A DNA stretch of 64,000 bases from Thioalkalivibrio sp. ALJ12 (GCF_000378305.1 NZ_KB899538.1:186001-250000), one strand, 5' to 3'; positions 1 through 9,524 are shown, counted from the first letter of the stretch. The notes: generated by a model not told the origin, from the sequence alone. Numbers and translations are program-made.

Positions 1-168
1 CAGCCTCTCCACGCCGTTGCCGACCCAGTTGCGCACGGCCGCCTCGCCGCGCTCGGGCAGGCCGAGCTCGCGCATCATGGCATCCACGCTATAGGCGAGG
101 TCCGGCACGCTGTCGATCAGCGTGCCGTCCAGGTCGATCAGGATCATGCGGGGGCGCTTCAGGGACAT
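1..168 (-). CDS. gph: Phosphoglycolate phosphatase, N-terminal part (runs off the window)
   Basis: Only the first 56 codons are present; the gene continues beyond base 1. The start is an ATG at 168 with GGAGA about 10 nt upstream. Residues 11-20 read I-D-L-D-G-T-L-I-D-S, the HAD motif I with nucleophile D12 and acid/base D14. In this family the enzyme hydrolyses 2-phosphoglycolate made by Rubisco oxygenation or DNA repair. It lies 17 bp downstream of rpe on the same strand, the usual rpe-gph pairing, which is the main reason for choosing Gph over other HAD phosphatases. The rest of the cap domain is not visible. Confidence 0.82.
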   Translation of the reverse strand, partial: MSLKRPRMILIDLDGTLIDSVPDLAYSVDAMMRELGLPERGEAAVRNWVGNGVERL

Positions 169-185
169 CCTGGTCTCCGGGCGAA

Positions 186-875
186 TCAGGCCTTGGCCAT
201 CTCGTCGCGCATCTGCTGGATGATGCTGTTGTAGCGGTTCGCGTCGGAGTCGCTGGACGCGCCGAAGATCGCGGAGCCGGCGACGAAGGTATCCGCACCC
301 GCAGCCTTGATCTCGCGAATGTTGTCGGCCTTCACACCACCGTCGATCTCGAGGCGGATATCACGCCCGGATTCGTCGATCATCTTGCGCGCGGCGCGCA
401 GCTTGTCGAGGGTGGCCGGGATGAACTTCTGGCCGCCAAAGCCCGGGTTCACCGACATCAGCAGGATCATGTCGACCTTGTCCATCACGTATTCCAGGTA
501 GGACAGCGGGGTCGCCGGGTTGAACACCAGACCCGCCTTGCAGCCCTCGGCGTGGATCAACTGCAGGGTGCGGTCGATGTGGTCGGAGGCCTCCGGGTGG
601 AAGGTGATGTAGCTGGCGCCGGCCTGGGCGAAGTCCGGGATGATGCGGTCCACCGGCTTGACCATCAGGTGCACGTCGATCGGCGCAGTCACGCCGTGCT
701 TGCGCAGGGCATCGCAGACCAGCGGGCCGATGGTCAGGTTCGGCACGTAGTGGTTGTCCATCACGTCGAAGTGGACGATGTCCGCGCCGGAGGCCAGGAC
801 GTTGTCGACTTCCTCGCCCAGACGGGCAAAGTCGGCGGAGAGGATGGACGGGGCAATGAAATCGGGTTGTGCCAT
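186..875 (-). CDS. rpe: Ribulose-phosphate 3-epimerase
   Basis: A 229-residue cytoplasmic TIM barrel, close to the usual 220-230. It interconverts ribulose 5-phosphate and xylulose 5-phosphate in the pentose phosphate and Calvin pathways. Metal ligands and catalytic acids are in place: H35 and D37 in H-F-D-V-M-D, H69 in D-V-H-L-M, and D178 in E-I-D-G-G; the phosphate-binding N-P-G-F-G-G-Q is at 143-149. The ATG at 875 is chosen over an upstream in-frame ATG at 917 because GCGAGG lies just before it and the family starts there. It is followed by gph with a 17-bp gap. Confidence 0.95.
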   Translation of the reverse strand: MAQPDFIAPSILSADFARLGEEVDNVLASGADIVHFDVMDNHYVPNLTIGPLVCDALRKHGVTAPIDVHLMVKPVDRIIPDFAQAGASYITFHPEASDHIDRTLQLIHAEGCKAGLVFNPATPLSYLEYVMDKVDMILLMSVNPGFGGQKFIPATLDKLRAARKMIDESGRDIRLEIDGGVKADNIREIKAAGADTFVAGSAIFGASSDSDANRYNSIIQQMRDEMAKA

Positions 876-1003
876 GGGAAGCCTCGCAGAAATCTCTGGG
901 ATAGCGGGACCGACCATCGGCCACGCTCTCGGAACCGCGGAACTTTACCGGATGCCGCCATGGCAGGCAAAAGGCGGCGCATGCGACAGGCCCTCCAACG
1001 CAA

Positions 1004-1028
1004 ACGGGCCGGGGAAACCCCGGCCCGT
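1004..1028 (-). terminator. Hairpin downstream of the cytochrome c gene
   Basis: An 11-bp perfect GC-rich stem (ACGGGCCGGGG / CCCCGGCCCGT) with an AAA loop sits 27 bp after the stop of the cytochrome gene. There is only a weak T stretch after it on the minus strand, so termination may be partial. It also separates that gene from rpe. Confidence 0.6.
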
Positions 1029-1055
1029 CGGCTTGCCACTTCGCGGTTGCCTGAA

Positions 1056-1379
1056 TCAGTTGAATTCGGACTCGATGAAGGCGGCCACGTTGGCGATGTC
1101 GTCATCGCTCAGCGCCTGGGCATGCGGGCGCATCAGACCGGTATGGGAACCGACCTCTTCACCGGCGCGGTAGCGCTCGAGCTTGTCGGTCACGTATTCG
1201 GCGTCACGACCGGCCAGCGCGGGGAAGATCGCCTGCCCCTTGCCCTGTGCACCATGGCAGCTCAGGCAGGTGGACTGGTACTTGGACTGGCCAGCCTGGA
1301 TGTCGGCCGCCTGCGCGGCGGAGGACAGCATCAGCACACTCCCTGCGATCCCGGCCAGAACGAACAGCTTGGTTTTCAT
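1056..1379 (-). CDS. Small periplasmic class I cytochrome c
   Basis: A 107-residue monohaem c-type cytochrome. Residues 1-25 form a Sec signal peptide (hydrophobic core, A-Q-A cleavage site), then the haem-binding C38-L-S-C41-H42 and a likely distal ligand M83 in G-L-M-R-P-H. Size and motif match the cytochrome c553/c5-type electron carriers of gammaproteobacteria; the redox partner cannot be told from here. The ATG at 1379 follows a good GAGGAG ribosome site. It appears monocistronic, with 136 bp of non-coding DNA upstream and a hairpin downstream. Subtype assignment is uncertain. Confidence 0.9.
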   Translation of the reverse strand: MKTKLFVLAGIAGSVLMLSSAAQAADIQAGQSKYQSTCLSCHGAQGKGQAIFPALAGRDAEYVTDKLERYRAGEEVGSHTGLMRPHAQALSDDDIANVAAFIESEFN

Positions 1380-1515
1380 TGTTGTGGTCTCCTCGTTTGC
1401 AGCTCACCAACGGGGTTGCACCCCATCGTGAAGTGAACGTTAGCAGGGCTTCCCTGAACGGTTCATTAACATAAAAACCGGTAGGGAAATGCGGCCACAA
1501 GAAGGTTTGAACGGA

Positions 1516-2181
1516 TCAGCGCCCGTGCACATAGCGTTCGTCAGACCAGGTCGCCAGCCACTCCGGGCGCACCATCACCAGACCGGTGACGACCATGCCG
1601 TTGAGGACAGCCTCGGGCAGCACGAGCAGGGCCAGATAGCGCACGTAATCGCGGTAGATATCGCCCCAGGCCAGGTCGGTGAACAGCCCGTAGATCACCG
1701 CCGAGGTCAGCACCGTGGCCGCCACCGTCAGGGCCCCGCCGAGGAACGCGACCCCGTACAGGTAGATGAACATGTGGCGGGGCAGCCAGGCCTCAGTCGC
1801 CCGCAGCAGCCCCCAGGTCACAGCTACCGGAAGCACGCCCGCCAGCAGGACTGTCAGCGGAAAGGCCGCAAGCGGCAGCGCCCCCAGCAGGGCCAGTCCC
1901 GCGACCACCAGAAATACCATCAAGATCGCCAGCTGCCAGCCGAACATCAGCGTAATCGTGGCCATGCCAAGAAAGTGCAGCGCCAGGCCCTCCAGGGTCT
2001 GTGCACGCAGACCCCAGATCAGAAACAGACACAGCGTGGCGATCACAAAGAGCTGCGTGCGCCCGGGGACAAAGAAGGCCTCCCAAGGCATGCGTCGCAG
2101 CATGATCAGCAGCCCCGCCCCCAGCAGGAGGGCGGACAGCACGCGGAGCGCAACCGGGAGTTCGCCCGCCCCCTCGACCAT
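1516..2181 (-). CDS. Integral membrane protein, CbiM/ECF-permease-like (COG3235 type)
   Basis: A 221-residue protein with about six hydrophobic segments spread over its length. The stretch around residues 60-80 (L-E-G-L-A-L-H-F-L-G-M) resembles proteins annotated as energy-coupling-factor permeases or COG3235 membrane proteins. The metal-binding N-terminal H-M-P-D-G of true CbiM/NikM is absent, and no ATPase or coupling subunit lies nearby, so transport of a metal is not supported. The ATG at 2181 begins 2 bp after the methyltransferase stop, making it the last gene of the purE-purK-methyltransferase operon. Function unknown. Confidence 0.72.
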   Translation of the reverse strand: MVEGAGELPVALRVLSALLLGAGLLIMLRRMPWEAFFVPGRTQLFVIATLCLFLIWGLRAQTLEGLALHFLGMATITLMFGWQLAILMVFLVVAGLALLGALPLAAFPLTVLLAGVLPVAVTWGLLRATEAWLPRHMFIYLYGVAFLGGALTVAATVLTSAVIYGLFTDLAWGDIYRDYVRYLALLVLPEAVLNGMVVTGLVMVRPEWLATWSDERYVHGR

Positions 2182-2183
2182 GG

Positions 2184-2801
2184 TCAGTCGGGCTCGCGTT
2201 CGGCGGCCGCGACGGTGTACTCGCGGCCCTGCTTGACCTTGTCGTAGTTGCCGAACACTTCCTTGAACCCCTTCTCGATAAACCGCCGCAACCCGGTAAT
2301 GGTTACGACATAGATGCGACCACCGGGGTTCATCTGCTCGTGGGCATCCAGCAGATAGGTGTAGAGCATCTCCCGGCCCACCTTGGCCGGCAGGTTCGAG
2401 GCCACGAGATCGAAACGGCGGTCACGGATCTGGGCAAAACCGTTGCTGTTTACGCACTCGACGTTGGTAATGCCGTTGAGCTCGGCGTTGCGCCGGCTGT
2501 ACTCGACCGCCAGGAAATTGGTGTCCACCAGCGTCGTCATGCCCTGCGGGGCCTTGCGCGCCAGGGTCAGGCCGATCGGGCCATAGCCGCAGCCCAGGTC
2601 CAGGCAGTCATCACTCGGACGCACATCGATGCGATCCAGCAGCATGCGCGTGCCATCATCGATCCGGCGCGGCGAAAAAAGCCCCCAGGTCGTGCGAAAG
2701 CGCAGGGACTCGCCCGCCAGGGTATCGGCGAATTCGAGGTCGCGCTTGAGCTCCGCCTGACGCGCCCGGCGCGAACGGGAATCCGGGAACGCCTCGGTCA
2801 C
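2184..2801 (-). CDS. Class I SAM-dependent methyltransferase (RsmC-like small domain)
   Basis: A 205-residue Rossmann methyltransferase of the MTS family. The SAM-binding motif I is D-L-G-C-G-Y-G-P-I-G at 68-77. The motif IV position reads S-N-L-P-A-K at 135-140, a variant of the N-P-P-[FYW] found in RsmC/RlmG N-methyltransferases. It lacks the extra N-terminal domain of RsmC, so the substrate (rRNA guanine or another) is open. The start is a GTG at 2801 that overlaps the purK stop by 4 nt (GTGA), implying translational coupling; a much longer upstream reading in this frame is just the antisense-free alternative frame of purK. Confidence 0.82.
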   Translation of the reverse strand: MTEAFPDSRSRRARQAELKRDLEFADTLAGESLRFRTTWGLFSPRRIDDGTRMLLDRIDVRPSDDCLDLGCGYGPIGLTLARKAPQGMTTLVDTNFLAVEYSRRNAELNGITNVECVNSNGFAQIRDRRFDLVASNLPAKVGREMLYTYLLDAHEQMNPGGRIYVVTITGLRRFIEKGFKEVFGNYDKVKQGREYTVAAAEREPD

Positions 2802-3961
2802 TCGGACACCCCCGCCGCCCGCACCAGGTCCTGCCACAGCCCCTCGGCGATGGACGCCGGGGCCATCGCATCGTCCTCGCCAGGCAGGCCCAGCACGCTC
2901 AGGTGCCCCATCTTGCGCCCCGCCCGCGCCTCGCTCTTGCCATACAGATGCAGGCGCGCACGCCCGGCCTCCAGCACGTCGGACCAGTCCGGACTTCCGT
3001 CCGCGGGCCACAGCCCCCCCAGCAGATTGACCATCGCCACCGGGGTGGTCAGGCGCGCCGGGGCGAGCCCCAGACCGCAGATCGCGCGCACCTGCTGCTC
3101 GAACTGGGAGACGGTGCAGGCGTCCAGCGTGTAATGACCGGTGTTGTGCGGGCGCGGGGCGATCTCGTTGACCAGCAGGTCTCCACTCATCGTCAGAAAG
3201 AACTCGACCGCCAGCACCCCGCAATAGTCCAGGCGGTCGGCAATCAACTGCGCGATCGCCACCGCGCGCCCGGACAGTTCCTCGTCGACGCGCGCCGGCA
3301 CCCGGCTCAGGTGCAGGATGCCGCCTCGATGCACATTTTCGGATACCGGGAAGGCCTCGCTGCGACCATCTGCGGTGCGCGCCACCACGACCGACAGTTC
3401 GCGCTCGAGCTGCACCCGCTCCTCGAGCACGCAGTCCACACCACCGAGCTCCGCGTGCGCGGCCGCCAGATCGCCGATGTGATCCATCGGGCGCTGTCCC
3501 TTGCCGTCGTACCCCAGGCGGGCCGTCTTCAGGATCGCCGGGAAGGATGGCGCGCCGGTGGTGTCCTCGCCACCATCGCCACCGGCCGTGACCGGGCGCC
3601 AAGGCGCGACCGCCACCCCGATCTCGGCGAGAAAGCGCTTCTCCTCCAGCCGGTCCTGGGCCACGCCCAGCGCGCAAAGGCCGGGCCGCAGACAGGCATT
3701 GGCCTCCAGCCACTCCAGTGCCGGGCGCGGGATATTCTCGAATTCGCAGGTAATCACCGCGCACTGGTCGGCCAGTGCCGATAGCGTCTCCGCATCCTCG
3801 TAGGGCTGGCAAAGGTGTCGCGTGGCGACCTGTCCGGCGGGGCTGTGCGGGTCGGGATCCAGCACCCACACAGCATAACCCATCTCGCGCGCGGCCCGCA
3901 CAAAGTAGCGGCCGAGCTGCCCGCCGCCGAGCAGCCCCAGTGTGGCGGGAGGCAGGATCAT
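2798..3961 (-). CDS. purK: 5-(carboxyamino)imidazole ribonucleotide synthase
   Basis: A 387-residue ATP-grasp enzyme, family-typical in length. It makes N5-CAIR from AIR, ATP and bicarbonate in de novo purine synthesis and hands it to PurE, encoded just upstream. The N-terminal nucleotide-fold motif G-L-L-G-G-G-Q-L-G is at 8-16; C-E-F-E-N-I-P and the C-terminal [16 protein letters not shown]-grasp signature are intact. The ATG at 3961 overlaps the purE stop by 4 nt (ATGA), which fixes the start over an upstream ATG at 4036 inside purE. Confidence 0.95.
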   Translation of the reverse strand: MILPPATLGLLGGGQLGRYFVRAAREMGYAVWVLDPDPHSPAGQVATRHLCQPYEDAETLSALADQCAVITCEFENIPRPALEWLEANACLRPGLCALGVAQDRLEEKRFLAEIGVAVAPWRPVTAGGDGGEDTTGAPSFPAILKTARLGYDGKGQRPMDHIGDLAAAHAELGGVDCVLEERVQLERELSVVVARTADGRSEAFPVSENVHRGGILHLSRVPARVDEELSGRAVAIAQLIADRLDYCGVLAVEFFLTMSGDLLVNEIAPRPHNTGHYTLDACTVSQFEQQVRAICGLGLAPARLTTPVAMVNLLGGLWPADGSPDWSDVLEAGRARLHLYGKSEARAGRKMGHLSVLGLPGEDDAMAPASIAEGLWQDLVRAAGVSE

Positions 3962-4473
3962 GATGCGGCCGGCGGCAGGATCTGGTTCAGCACCGTATCG
4001 CGCTGCGCACGCCGGAAAGCGTCCAGACGTTCGCACAGGGCGGGGTCGGAGTTGGCGAGCATCGCGGTGGCAAACAAGGCGGCATTGGCCGCACCGGCCT
4101 CGCCAATGGCGAAGGTCGCGACCGGGATCCCCTTCGGCATCTGCACGATCGACAGTAGCGAGTCCTGCCCCTTCAGATGGCGCGAAGCCACCGGTACGCC
4201 AAGTACCGGCACCGAGGTCTTGGCGGCCAGCATCCCGGGCAGGTGCGCAGCCCCCCCGGCCCCGGCAATGATCGCGGCCAGGCCTCGTTCGCGGGCCTGC
4301 TCGGCATATTCGAACAGGAGATCCGGGGTACGGTGGGCGGAGACCACACGCGCCTCGTAGGGCACGCCCAGTTCCTCCAGCACATCTACCGCGCGTTCCA
4401 TCGTCGCCCAGTCGGAGGTACTGCCCATCACCACGCCCACGCGCGCAGCGGTTGTGTCGTTGTTGGCCGTCAT
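3958..4473 (-). CDS. purE: N5-CAIR mutase
   Basis: A class I PurE of 171 residues, acting as an octamer in the cytoplasm to convert N5-CAIR to CAIR. The signature [10 protein letters not shown] is at 13-22 and the catalytic-loop S-A-H-R-T-P at 45-50 (H47). The ATG at 4473 is preferred to one at 4509 because TAAGG lies upstream and the extra residues are not family-like. It is the first gene of a minus-strand operon with purK, a methyltransferase and a membrane protein, all with 4-nt overlaps or nearly so. Confidence 0.95.
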   Translation of the reverse strand: MTANNDTTAARVGVVMGSTSDWATMERAVDVLEELGVPYEARVVSAHRTPDLLFEYAEQARERGLAAIIAGAGGAAHLPGMLAAKTSVPVLGVPVASRHLKGQDSLLSIVQMPKGIPVATFAIGEAGAANAALFATAMLANSDPALCERLDAFRRAQRDTVLNQILPPAAS

Positions 4474-4576
4474 GGACGGAACCTTAGCCGCCCCGCCTCG
4501 GGGCGACAAGCCCGCAACGGGGCCGAATCCTTACGGCGCCGGGCGGACACCGCTCGATCGACCTCTCGCGCGCTGC

Positions 4577-5488
4577 TCATCTCAGTTCCGCCAGCAGCTG
4601 ACGGATCATGCGCTCGGCCTGGGAACCATAGCCCCCGCCAAACAGGTGGTCGTGGTTCAGGATGTGGTAGAGGTTGTAGAGCGTCTTGCGCACCGGGTAG
4701 CCGGCATCGACCGGACGGATCTCCTCGTAGGCGTTGAAGAAGTCCTGCCCGGGATGACCGAACAGCTCCATCATGGCCAGGTCCGCCTCCGGATCCCCGT
4801 AGTAAACGGCCGGATCGAACAGCACGGCCGTACCATCGGACTGGAAGCCCCAGTTGCCGCTCCACAGGTCCCCGTGCAACAGCGACGGCTCGGGGCGGTA
4901 GTCGCTGAAGAACCCGCCCAGACTCGCTTCCAGAGACTCCAGCGCCTGGATCAGCGAATGCGCGGCCCCGCGCTCGCGCGCCAGACTCCGCTGGAAGCCC
5001 AGGCGCTCGTCGCGATAGAACGACACCCAGTCATCGTGCTGGCGGTTCGACTGCGGCGTCGAGCCAATGTAATTGTCGTGATCCAGCCCGAAGCGCGCCG
5101 CCATCTTCATGTGCATGTCGGCCACCCCGTGCCCCAGCGCGACCCCGTCGCGCCGGCCACCCAGGTCCAGCTCCTCCAGCACGATGAAGCAGGCACCCCC
5201 CGCCTTGCCCGTACCGATCACCGCGGGGATCTTCACCCGCTCGCAGCGGGCCAGCTCCTCCAGTCCGCGCGCCTCGGCGGCAAACATCGCCTCGGCCATC
5301 GCGCCCCGGTTGAGCTTCACGAAAAAACTCCGGCCATCGGTCCCGGTCACGCGCTGGGCCTGGTTGATCGAGCCCCCGGAACAGGCCTGGCTTCCTGTCG
5401 GCTCGAACGCGCTTGCGGTATGGTCCGTGATGCACTGGGCCACCGCCGCCGTGATGGCGTCAGGGCCCGCAGAATCCAATTGGTTCAT
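4577..5488 (-). CDS. Fructosamine kinase family protein
   Basis: A 303-residue kinase of the fructosamine/ketosamine-3-kinase family (aminoglycoside-phosphotransferase fold). It probably phosphorylates sugar adducts on protein amines or free ribulosamines, a deglycation repair role known for the family; the substrate here is inferred only. The nucleotide-binding lysine is K58, the catalytic loop H-G-D-L-W-S-G-N is at 205-212, and the metal-binding D-P-A-V-Y-Y-G-D-P-E at 225-234. It reads toward purE with a 103-bp gap, and a globin gene diverges from its 5' end. Confidence 0.9.
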   Translation of the reverse strand: MNQLDSAGPDAITAAVAQCITDHTASAFEPTGSQACSGGSINQAQRVTGTDGRSFFVKLNRGAMAEAMFAAEARGLEELARCERVKIPAVIGTGKAGGACFIVLEELDLGGRRDGVALGHGVADMHMKMAARFGLDHDNYIGSTPQSNRQHDDWVSFYRDERLGFQRSLARERGAAHSLIQALESLEASLGGFFSDYRPEPSLLHGDLWSGNWGFQSDGTAVLFDPAVYYGDPEADLAMMELFGHPGQDFFNAYEEIRPVDAGYPVRKTLYNLYHILNHDHLFGGGYGSQAERMIRQLLAELR

Positions 5489-5558
5489 CCTCGGTATCCG
5501 GCTTGCTGATCAACATGCAGGGTAACGGTTGCCGCGGGATTCGTCAGGAGACTCACCC

Positions 5559-5939
5559 ATGGCCTTTCGCAAACTCGAGCCACTGTGCGACAAGATCGGC
5601 GCCGACCGCATCCGCGCGGTCATCGACGACTTCTATCGCCGCCTGTCCAGCGACCCGGAGATCGGGCACCACTTCGAACGCATTCAGGACTTCGAGTCCC
5701 ATGTCCGGCGCATCTCGGATTTCTGGTACATGAACCTGGGCGGACGTCTGGAACAGCCGCCCACGATCGACATGGTCGGCAAGCATGCGCCGATGAACCT
5801 GACCGAGGCCGATCTGGCGATCTGGATGCGGCACTTCAAGGCGACCACCGAGGAGCATCTGGAGGCGCCACTAGCGGCCGAGTGGCAGCAGCTGGCCGAG
5901 GGCATCGCCAGCCGGATGCGCGAGGACATCATTCGCTAG
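5559..5939 (+). CDS. Group III truncated haemoglobin
   Basis: A 126-residue two-on-two globin. F-Y-R-R-L at 25-29 supplies the B10 tyrosine, and the G-K-H-A-P-M-N-L-T segment holds the likely proximal haem ligand H76, followed by W89 and F93 typical of group III. These proteins bind O2 or NO; a physiological role here is not shown. The ATG at 5559 follows CAGGAGA; an upstream in-frame ATG at 5529 lacks a ribosome site. It is divergent from the fructosamine-kinase gene with a 70-bp shared upstream region and is followed by the large palindromic repeat. Confidence 0.88.
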   Translation: MAFRKLEPLCDKIGADRIRAVIDDFYRRLSSDPEIGHHFERIQDFESHVRRISDFWYMNLGGRLEQPPTIDMVGKHAPMNLTEADLAIWMRHFKATTEEHLEAPLAAEWQQLAEGIASRMREDIIR

Positions 5940-5970
5940 CGTCGCCCTACCCTCCTGCCCTGTTGGGGCG

Positions 5971-6755
5971 GGGCCTGATTCGGCATCCGGTGTTTACGGT
6001 GCCTTCGGCCGGCCGCCTGCCTGCGCTGTCTCGGCAGCGCGCCCCGAGTTACTTCTTTGCTCGTGCAAAGGAGTAACCAAGAAACACGCCCGGGATTCGC
6101 CCAGGAACCTTGCTCCGGCCGCGCCAGGCCGGCGGCGCTGAAACTCGCTGCGCTGTCGCTCCGCTCAGACAGTCAGCGCCTCTCTTCCGGCCTGTCACGC
6201 CCTCCACAAGGGGCTCATATCGGGAGGGTAGGTCAAAACCAGTCGTGTTCCAGCGCTTCTGGCTATCCCTTACGCCGTAGGGTGCGTTGAGCGCAGCGAA
6301 ACGCACCCTGCCAACGCCGGGGCAACCCCCTGATGCGATTCGCTGCGCTCATCCGCATCCTACATGGGGGTTGGCGCCCGCTCGCGGGCGCGGCACGCCA
6401 GGGCCACAGGCCGCGCGTGCCTAGATATGGGAACACCTAGCCTTCAACCATTGCCACGAACGTCTGGATCGCCGTTGTCTTGACCTTCTCCCCCCGTATG
6501 AAGCCCCTTGCGGAAGGGTCCTCGGGACGGAAAAGAGGCGCTGACTGTCTGAGCGGAGCCAAAGGCGTAGCGAGTTTCAGCGCCGCCGGCCCGAGGGCCC
6601 TGGAGCAAGGTCCCCGGGCGGAATCCGGGTGCCCTTCTTTGGGTACTTTCTTGGGCAAGCAAGAAAGTACCTCGCGGCGCGCTGGCGAGACAGCGCTTGG
6701 CAGGCGGCTGGACGAAGCCAGAGTAAACACCGACGACGAACCAGGGCCAGCCTCA
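5971..6755. repeat. Large palindromic intergenic repeat, copy A
   Basis: This 785-bp stretch has no credible gene. Its left arm (5971-6240) is alignable along its length to the reverse complement of its right arm (6476-6755). Both arms are alignable to those of copy B at 55001-55700. Each arm carries a perfect or near-perfect 12-bp hairpin (6048-6077 and 6642-6671). The spacer holds a palindromic GCGCCCGC/GCGGGCGC core at 6374-6391 and, unlike copy B, about 100 bp of extra REP-like sequence. Flanks are the globin and slt genes. No transposase is present. Confidence 0.85.
6280..6363. repeat. Two REP-like palindromes nested in the repeat spacer
   Basis: GGGTGCGTT at 6280-6288 pairs with AACGCACCC at 6300-6308 around an 11-nt loop. 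A second unit at 6332-6363 begins GATGCGATTCGC and ends CGCATCCTAC, forming a GATGCG/CGCATC stem. Copy B of the large repeat lacks both, so they look like later insertions. The second unit closely matches the palindrome at 49866-49896. Confidence 0.7.
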
Positions 6756-6778
6756 GCGCGTGAAGCAGCCCCGGCCCG

Positions 6779-8839
6779 TCAGCAGGCGTTTTCGGTGTAG
6801 CCCGGCGCATCGCAGAAGGCGCGCCCGAGCGCGAGGTCCTCGCGCATGTTGCGCAGCGCCTGGAGGTGATCCTCGCGGCTCGCCGCGAGTTTGGACTCCG
6901 GCGCCACCGGGAACAGCAGCTGCGACAGCGACGGCGGGTCCTGCCCCAGACGCACCGCATAGACGATCTGGTAGGCATACACCCGGCGCACGTAATCGCG
7001 CGTCTCCGAGAACGGGATCAGCTCGGCCCAGATATCGGCGTCCAACTCGCCATCGTCCGGCAGCCAGGAGCGCACGCGATGCGCCCCGGCGTTGTAGGCC
7101 GCCGTAGACAGCAGGCTGTGCCCGCCAAAGCGGTCCAGGTTGCGCCGCAGGTAGTAGGTGCCCAGCGTCGCATTGGTCGCCGGGTCGAGGATGTCCCAAT
7201 CGGAGTTGACCCGGACCCCGGCACTGGAGGCAATCGAGCGCCCGGTCGCCGGCATGACCTGCATCACCCCCAACGCACCGGCCCCGGAGCGCACGTCATG
7301 CAGAAAGGCGCTCTCCTGGCGGGCAATCGCCATCGCCCAGGCCGGGTCGATGCCCTGTTTCTCCGCGCCCGGGACGATCACGGAATCGAAGGCCAGCGGG
7401 AAGCGCAGCTCGATATCGTCCCAGTTGCGGGCCCGCGCAATGGTGAAGATCGCGCGGTCGTACCAGTTCCAGTCGGCGAACTCGGCGGCCGCGGCCTCGA
7501 GCTCGGGCGGCTCCATGTTGGCCACGGTACGGGTCCACTCGCGGCGTGCCTCGGCGTAGCGGTCCAGCGCCACCAGCTCGCGCATGCGCTGCATGGACGG
7601 GCGGTCCATGACCGATTCACGCGCACCATTGGCCAGCTGCAGGGGCTGGTGCCCGATGCGGTAGGGCTGGCCCAGACGATCGGCGGCCAGGAACCCGTGG
7701 AAGTTGCGCTCCCGCGCCGCCCGTTCGTAGAAGAAACGTGCCTCGTCGGCATCGTCCAGTTGCTCCAGCGCCCGTGCATACCAGTACTGCCAGGCGGTCT
7801 CGTCGCGGGCATCGCGGCTCATGGAGCGGATCGCGCTTTTGACCGTCTCCCAGTCGCCATCATGGAGCGCGGCACGTACCTGCCACTGGCGCAGCTGGTC
7901 GTCGAAGACCTCCGCGTCGAGCCCCTCCATGAACTCCAGCGTCTCGGAGCGGAAACGGAGGGCAAGGCGCAGCGCGAGCGCATGCTCAATCTCGCGGGCG
8001 GTCTCGGCCGGGAAGCCCAGACGCTCGCCGCGCTCCTCCCAGCCCTTCAGTGCCGCATCCAGGTCCTGCGGAATCCAGCGCTTGAACGCCTGTTCCAGCA
8101 TCGCCTCGGCAGAACGATGATCGTCCGCGCGGACGTCGACCTCGACCACCCGTGCCGGGCGCGACTCGAGCTCCAGCCAGCGCTCCGCCCAGTCGCGATC
8201 GGCGCTGGCCAGGTAGCGGCGCAGGTAGCTCGCGAGCCCGGTCTGGCGCGCCTGCATCGCCAGGGTGAAACGCTCCCAGGCCAGCTCATCGGTCAGCCCG
8301 CCGGCATCGCGCCAGGCCTTGAGCGCCGGATCACAGGCACTGGGACGGGACTGGCCGTGCAGCCAGATGGAGTCCATGTCCTCGATCGCCGCGGAGGTGT
8401 TGCCGGTCTCGATCAGTGCCTTGCGCCGCTGGCAGTCCTGCGTGACGGAGAGATCGCGCCCGTCGTCGGCGAACTCGAGATACCGCGACCAGGCCTCTTC
8501 GCGGGCCAGATAGGAGAGGTAGTTGCTGCGCAACTGGCCGGCCAGCGGGGTGTCGTCGTGCTCTTCGATAAAGGCGCGCACGGCATCGGGGTCCGCACGC
8601 CCCAGGTCGCGAGCCAGCTCGCGATGATCCAGATAGGGCGTCAGCGGATAGCCCTCGAGCGTGCTGCGGGCATTGCGATAGGCCGTCATGTCGCCACGAC
8701 TCAGGGCGCGTTCGGCATGCAGGAACAGGCTGCGTTCGAAGACCATCCCGGTTGGGCCCGGGTTAGCCGCCGGAGCCCCGGCGGCGAAGGCCATGACCAG
8801 ACCGGTCAGACCCGTGGTGAGTATCCTGGGCAGGCGCAT
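6779..8839 (-). CDS. slt: Soluble lytic murein transglycosylase
   Basis: A 686-residue periplasmic Slt70-type enzyme that cleaves peptidoglycan to 1,6-anhydromuropeptides. Residues 1-25 are a signal peptide; a long alpha-superhelical U/L region follows, and the C-terminal GH23 lysozyme-like domain has the catalytic glutamate E509 in R-Q-E-S-A-F, then G-V-M-Q-V-M-P-A-T and A-Y-N-A-G-A-H-R-V. The ATG at 8839 is chosen because it places the signal peptide at the N-terminus; ATGs at 8872 and further upstream are possible. Its stop lies 23 bp from the large repeat. Confidence 0.92.
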   Translation of the reverse strand: MRLPRILTTGLTGLVMAFAAGAPAANPGPTGMVFERSLFLHAERALSRGDMTAYRNARSTLEGYPLTPYLDHRELARDLGRADPDAVRAFIEEHDDTPLAGQLRSNYLSYLAREEAWSRYLEFADDGRDLSVTQDCQRRKALIETGNTSAAIEDMDSIWLHGQSRPSACDPALKAWRDAGGLTDELAWERFTLAMQARQTGLASYLRRYLASADRDWAERWLELESRPARVVEVDVRADDHRSAEAMLEQAFKRWIPQDLDAALKGWEERGERLGFPAETAREIEHALALRLALRFRSETLEFMEGLDAEVFDDQLRQWQVRAALHDGDWETVKSAIRSMSRDARDETAWQYWYARALEQLDDADEARFFYERAARERNFHGFLAADRLGQPYRIGHQPLQLANGARESVMDRPSMQRMRELVALDRYAEARREWTRTVANMEPPELEAAAAEFADWNWYDRAIFTIARARNWDDIELRFPLAFDSVIVPGAEKQGIDPAWAMAIARQESAFLHDVRSGAGALGVMQVMPATGRSIASSAGVRVNSDWDILDPATNATLGTYYLRRNLDRFGGHSLLSTAAYNAGAHRVRSWLPDDGELDADIWAELIPFSETRDYVRRVYAYQIVYAVRLGQDPPSLSQLLFPVAPESKLAASREDHLQALRNMREDLALGRAFCDAPGYTENAC

Positions 8840-8981
8840 TGGATTGCGTTCTCGCTTGGCTGATCCGTTCATATTCCGCACGACCGGTGGCGGGCGCAAT
8901 GGTCTTGTGGTGATTTCGCACCGGCCGGGCCGCATTCCGCGACAATCCCGCGACGCCCCGGCGCGGCGCTTGTGACCGGTT

Positions 8982-9524
8982 TCACTCGCGTTCGATCACC
9001 GAGAACGCCCCGCGTTCCAGGCCATCCAGGGTCCAGGAGGCCACCCGGTAGCGCACCAGTCGCAGGGTCGGATGCCCCACCGCGGCGGTCATGCGCCGCA
9101 CCTGGCGGTTGCGGCCCTCGTGCAGCGACAGCGCGAGCCAGGTCGTCGGGACGGACTTGCGGAAGCGTACGGGCGGGTCGCGCTCCGGCAGATCGGGCGG
9201 CGCCATGCTCTCGACTTTCGCCGGCTGCGTGCGTCCATCCTTCAGATCCACCCCGGTGCGCAGGGCCTCCAGGGCGGCGTCATCGGGCTCTCCCTCCACC
9301 TGTACCCAGTAGGTCTTGCTGGTCTTGTGGCGCGGCTGGGTCAGCCGCGCATTCAGGCGCCCGTCGTCGGTCAGCACCATCAGCCCCTCGCTGTCGCGGT
9401 CCAGGCGCCCGGCCGGGTAGACCCCGGGGATGTCGATGTAATCCGCCAGCGTGGGGCGCCCTTCCGGGTCGGTGAACTGCGGCAGCACGCCCCAGGGCTT
9501 GTGGAACAAAACGATTCGGTGCAT
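8982..9524 (-). CDS. rluE: 23S rRNA pseudouridine synthase, RluE-like
   Basis: A 180-residue RsuA/RluE-family pseudouridine synthase without the N-terminal S4 domain, as in RluE. The catalytic aspartate is D42 in [21 protein letters not shown] and the L-R-L-V-R-Y-R signature are intact near the C-terminus. By family it isomerises one uridine in domain V of 23S rRNA; the exact position is inferred. The ATG at 9524 shares its A with the stop of the upstream DUF1007 gene (TGATG), so the two are translationally coupled. A TTG three bases earlier is less likely. Confidence 0.88.
   Translation of the reverse strand: MHRIVLFHKPWGVLPQFTDPEGRPTLADYIDIPGVYPAGRLDRDSEGLMVLTDDGRLNARLTQPRHKTSKTYWVQVEGEPDDAALEALRTGVDLKDGRTQPAKVESMAPPDLPERDPPVRFRKSVPTTWLALSLHEGRNRQVRRMTAAVGHPTLRLVRYRVASWTLDGLERGAFSVIERE

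Noticed and set aside
6444-6730. Short open frames in the palindromic repeats (also 55147-55713)
   Set aside because: They occur on both strands, change with indels between copies A and B, and match only other repeat copies, so they are not conserved as proteins.
5971-6755. Insertion sequence
   Set aside because: No transposase or remnant of one is encoded; the inverted arms are much longer than IS termini.
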